Assembly (NCBI GenBank): GCA_002384055.1
Contig: DGAU01000028.1
Span: 1-7,815 of the forward strand
Reading direction: 5' to 3'
DNA: 7,815 nucleotides
From: Flavobacteriaceae bacterium UBA4022
Lineage (GTDB): Bacteria > Bacteroidota > Bacteroidia > Flavobacteriales > Flavobacteriaceae
Part shown: positions 5,147 through 7,815 of the stretch, piece by piece
Position numbering within the stretch: position 1 is the first letter of the stretch
Layout: every line of letters starts with the position of its first letter
Notes under the pieces: generated by a model
What the model saw: the letters and a program-made list of their open reading frames with translations, nothing else
Told to the model about the DNA's origin: nothing
The model's database searches: none
Translations under genes and position numbers: made by a program

Positions 5147-6271
5147 ATGAAATTTGATCTTTCTGCCACAGGACTGCGGTTTACCCAACACGTACCAAAG
5201 GAACTATCTCCTTTTGATCGTCTTTTTGAAGTTTTTAAAGAGCTCATCACACACACCTCTGGAGACTTTGACGAGGCCATCGATTGGTTACGCGAACTCG
5301 ATAAGGAATACAAGCTCACAGACGAGCATTACTCCATAGACGATTTTGTGCGGGACTTACTCGAGCGCGCTTTTATTCAACCCAAAGGTGGCGGTGAAGG
5401 TGGTGATTCTGGTATGGCACTCACCTCTAAAACAGAAAAATTGCTGCGTGAGCATGCCCTTAAGCAGGTTTTTGGAAAGCTAAAAAAGGCGGGGTCTGGC
5501 AATCACAAAACCAAATCTCAAGGCCAAGGCGCAGATGTTACCGGAGAATTTAAATCGTATCAATTTGGTGATGCCATCGAAAAAATTTCCATGACCGAGA
5601 GCATTAAGAATGCGCAAATTCGCAACGCTGGCCAGGACTTTAATTTAATTCAAGATGATCTGGTTGTCGAAGACAGTTTTTACAACACTCAGATGAGCAC
5701 CGTGTTGATGATCGATATAAGTCACAGCATGATCCTATACGGCGAAGACCGCATTACACCAGCCAAAAAAGTAGCCATGGCTCTTGGCGAGTTCATCACC
5801 ACGCGCTATCCCAAGGATACCCTCGATATATTGGTGTTTGGTAATGATGCTTGGCCTATCGCTCTAAAAGACATTCCCTACTTGCAGGTGGGGCCTTATC
5901 ATACCAACACGGTCGCAGGTTTGTCCCTGGCCATGGACTTGTTGCGCCGCCGCAAAAACAGCAACAAACAGATTTTTATGATTACCGACGGCAAACCCAG
6001 TTGCCTCAAGCAGCCCGACGGTACTTATTACAAGAACAGCGCAGGCCTTGACGATTTTATTGTAGATAAGTGCTACAATATGGCACGACAAGCGTTAAAA
6101 CTGCACATTCCTATAACCACTTTTATGATTGCACAAGACCCATACCTGATGCAATTTGTACGCAGGTTTACTGAGGCTAATAAAGGCAAGGCCTTTTTTA
6201 CTGGACTCAAGGGCTTGGGTGAAATGATATTCGAAGATTACGAACAAAACAGAAAAAAAAGACAAGGATGA
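5147..6271 (+). CDS. vWA-domain protein with intact MIDAS, partner of the AAA+ ATPase
   Basis: A 374-residue cytoplasmic protein. Residues 1-78 are an acidic helical N-terminal region, followed by a glycine-rich linker (KGGGEGG, 80-86) and a basic stretch. The C-terminal half is a vWA domain: VLMIDISHSM carries the DxSxS motif (Asp190, Ser192, Ser194), HTNTVAGLSLA supplies the MIDAS threonine (Thr255), and IFMITDGKPS gives Asp281. Metal binding should therefore be intact. The blocks YHTNTVAGLSLAMDLLRRR and PITTFMIAQDPYLMQFV resemble vWA proteins usually found beside chelatase-like ATPases. Known logic: like ViaA with RavA, or ChlD with ChlI, the vWA partner brings the ATPase to its target through the metal site. 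The stop overlaps the ATPase start (ATGA), so the two are translationally coupled. A box TACTTTTA (5132-5139) just before the ATG is a weak promoter candidate. Confidence 0.9.
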   Translation: MKFDLSATGLRFTQHVPKELSPFDRLFEVFKELITHTSGDFDEAIDWLRELDKEYKLTDEHYSIDDFVRDLLERAFIQPKGGGEGGDSGMALTSKTEKLLREHALKQVFGKLKKAGSGNHKTKSQGQGADVTGEFKSYQFGDAIEKISMTESIKNAQIRNAGQDFNLIQDDLVVEDSFYNTQMSTVLMIDISHSMILYGEDRITPAKKVAMALGEFITTRYPKDTLDILVFGNDAWPIALKDIPYLQVGPYHTNTVAGLSLAMDLLRRRKNSNKQIFMITDGKPSCLKQPDGTYYKNSAGLDDFIVDKCYNMARQALKLHIPITTFMIAQDPYLMQFVRRFTEANKGKAFFTGLKGLGEMIFEDYEQNRKKRQG

Positions 6272-7725
6272 CCCAACAGATCAGGACATTAGGCGAACTC
6301 AAAAATGCCCATTATAAATCCAAGAGTATTCAGGAGGAACTCGCTGAAAACCTAAGAGACCGCATCAAACGCGGAGCGCCCACTTTTGAAGGATTATTGG
6401 GCTATGAGCATACCGTTATTCCTGATGTAGAACGCGCCATACTCTCGGGGCACAGCATCAATTTACTCGGACTCAGAGGTCAGGCCAAAACCCGTTTGGC
6501 ACGCAAAATGACCGCACTTCTGGATGAGTGGATTCCTGTGGTTTCTGGTTCAGAAATAAACGATGACCCCCTGCATCCCATCAGTCAACACGCTAAGGAT
6601 TTAATACAGGAACTGGGCGATAAAACGCCTATCTCATGGCTCCATCGCGATGATCGTTTTTTTGAAAAATTAGCGACTCCAGATGTTACCGTCGCCGACC
6701 TTATTGGTGATATCGATCCCATAAAGGCCGCAAACCTAAAACTCTCCTATTCGGATGAACGCGTGATCCATTTCGGTATGATTCCCAGAGCACATCGATG
6801 TATTTTTGTGCTGAACGAGTTGCCCGATTTGCAGGCGCGTATTCAGGTGGCGCTTTTTTCTATCCTACAAGAAAAAGAAATCCAAATTCGCGGGTTTAAA
6901 CTACGCCTCCCCATAGAGTGTCAGTTTGTCTTCACAGCAAACCCAGAGGACTATACCAATCGTGGCAGCATAGTCACGCCCCTTAAAGATCGCATTGGCT
7001 CACAAATCCTCACGCATTACCCCAACTCGATCGAGGTGGCCAAATCCATTACCAAGCAAGAAACTGGCCATAGAGCATCGGCTATGGGTATTCATATCCC
7101 GGAGCTCGCACGTGATGTGTTGGAACAAATTGGTTTTGAAGCCCGCAAAAGCGAATATGTAGACGCCAAAAGCGGGGTAAGCGCGCGCATGAGCATTACC
7201 GCCTTTGAAAACCTGCTGAGTACCGCCGAGCGACGCATACTGATGAGTGGCGAACAACAAACAAGTATCCGGATGTCTGATTTTTTAGGCACTATTTCTG
7301 CCATCAACGGAAAGATAGAATTGGTTTATGAGGGCGAGCAAGAAGGGGTTGAGCAGATTTCGTTGCATCTGATTAATCAGGCAGTAAAAAGCTTATTCCC
7401 ACAATACTTCCCAGAAATCAAGAAGTTAGAGCGTGAAAATGTGGCAGGACCTTATGATGAATTGTTGCGCTGGTTTTATGACGAAAATGAGTTGTTTATA
7501 GAAGACAGTTTGTCCGATGATGTCTATCAAGATACACTTATGGCCGTACCCGGACTTCATGAGCTGATCGCCCGTTTTTGCAAAACATGTCTCGATCAAG
7601 ACAAGCTCTTTATGATGGAATTTCTGCTTTGGGGCCTCGAAGCCAATAAAAGACTCAACAAATACAGAACACTAGAAGGATTTCAGTTTAAAGACGGATT
7701 AGGAAATTTACTTGCTGATCTTTAG
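6268..7725 (+). CDS. MoxR/magnesium chelatase-like AAA+ ATPase
   Basis: A 485-residue AAA+ protein. Walker A is GLRGQAKT (residues 68-75, with Lys74 and Thr75), in the G-x-x-G-x-x-K-T form. Walker B is CIFVLNELPDL (178-188), with Asn183 in place of the usual Asp and Glu184 retained as the likely catalytic base. A hairpin region (EKEIQIRGFKLRLPIECQF, 202-220) precedes sensor 1 at FTANPEDYTNRG (Asn225). LKDRIGSQI (239-247) holds an arginine-finger candidate, Arg242. SGVSARMSITAFENLL (302-317) is the sensor 2 region with Arg307. The order and the hairpin resemble ChlI/BchI and MoxR. A long C-terminal helical extension (about 340-485) is specific to this subgroup. Such ATPases form hexamers that remodel or insert metal into protein targets with a vWA partner, here encoded immediately upstream. 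Target unknown. No metal-tetrapyrrole gene is nearby, so chlorophyll or cobalamin chelation is not suggested. Confidence 0.9.
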   Translation: MTQQIRTLGELKNAHYKSKSIQEELAENLRDRIKRGAPTFEGLLGYEHTVIPDVERAILSGHSINLLGLRGQAKTRLARKMTALLDEWIPVVSGSEINDDPLHPISQHAKDLIQELGDKTPISWLHRDDRFFEKLATPDVTVADLIGDIDPIKAANLKLSYSDERVIHFGMIPRAHRCIFVLNELPDLQARIQVALFSILQEKEIQIRGFKLRLPIECQFVFTANPEDYTNRGSIVTPLKDRIGSQILTHYPNSIEVAKSITKQETGHRASAMGIHIPELARDVLEQIGFEARKSEYVDAKSGVSARMSITAFENLLSTAERRILMSGEQQTSIRMSDFLGTISAINGKIELVYEGEQEGVEQISLHLINQAVKSLFPQYFPEIKKLERENVAGPYDELLRWFYDENELFIEDSLSDDVYQDTLMAVPGLHELIARFCKTCLDQDKLFMMEFLLWGLEANKRLNKYRTLEGFQFKDGLGNLLADL

Positions 7726-7764
7726 GGTGTATTTGACTTAAGGCCAAGCCCACCGAATATCAAT

Positions 7765-7800
7765 AAAAAAGCACCTAGTTTTTACGCTAAGTGCTTTTTT
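7765..7800. terminator. Intrinsic terminator of the vWA/AAA+ operon
   Basis: AAAAAAGCACCTAG (7765-7778) pairs with CTAAGTGCTTTTTT (7787-7800) with one mismatch, around an 8-nt loop. The 8-bp core stem is followed by a run of Ts and preceded by a run of As, so it can work in both directions. It lies 39 nt after the ATPase stop. Confidence 0.88.
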
Positions 7801-7815
7801 ATTTTGTGACCTCGG

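Noticed and set aside
7000..7307. Minus-strand frames within the ATPase gene
   Set aside because: Overlap with a conserved AAA+ domain and lack of any motif make them by-products of codon composition.

Overview
The window looks like a chromosomal segment of a Bacteroidota bacterium, most likely a member of Flavobacteriia. The evidence is a secreted LamG protein ending in a type IX secretion (T9SS) sorting domain, a cluster of small families typical of flavobacteria (Lacal_2735-like, DUF2452, DUF2805/TIGR03643), almost no Shine-Dalgarno sequences, and promoter-like boxes resembling the Bacteroidota consensus (TTG, about 18-20 nt, TAnnTTTG). GC content is moderate. I see no rRNA, tRNA, CRISPR array, insertion sequence or phage gene.

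Layout. (1) Positions 1-1408, plus strand: the 3' part of a secreted LamG/T9SS protein, then a small lipoprotein with a cupin fold. A strong two-way terminator hairpin (1418-1452) separates these from the minus-strand block. (2) Positions 1455-3241, minus strand, read right to left: a Lacal_2735-like 57-aa protein, DUF2452, DUF2805, a possible 27-aa single-helix membrane protein, and a flavin reductase-like split-barrel protein. The first three are tightly packed and are probably one transcript. (3) Positions 3242-3498: a short divergent intergenic region that holds remnants of reading frames, a hairpin, and a 52-bp perfect inverted repeat with a promoter-like box at each edge. (4) Positions 3499-3948, plus strand: a MarR-like regulator whose N-terminal half is recognisable but whose wing and C-terminus look degraded. 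(5) Positions 4207-5019, plus strand: a TauE/SafE-type anion exporter. (6) Positions 5147-7725, plus strand: a translationally coupled pair (ATGA overlap), a von Willebrand A (vWA) protein with an intact MIDAS followed by a MoxR/ChlI-like AAA+ ATPase, closed by a clear terminator.

How the genes may work together. The vWA and AAA+ proteins almost certainly form one functional unit, a chelatase- or MoxR-like remodelling machine whose substrate is unknown. The inverted repeat fits an operator for the adjacent MarR-like protein, controlling both itself and whatever was once encoded leftwards. That leftward gene now seems broken, which fits decay of the regulator too. The DUF cluster has no known function. 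The most interesting items are the vWA/AAA+ pair, the symmetric operator next to decaying genes, and the small ORFs that a length cut-off would miss.
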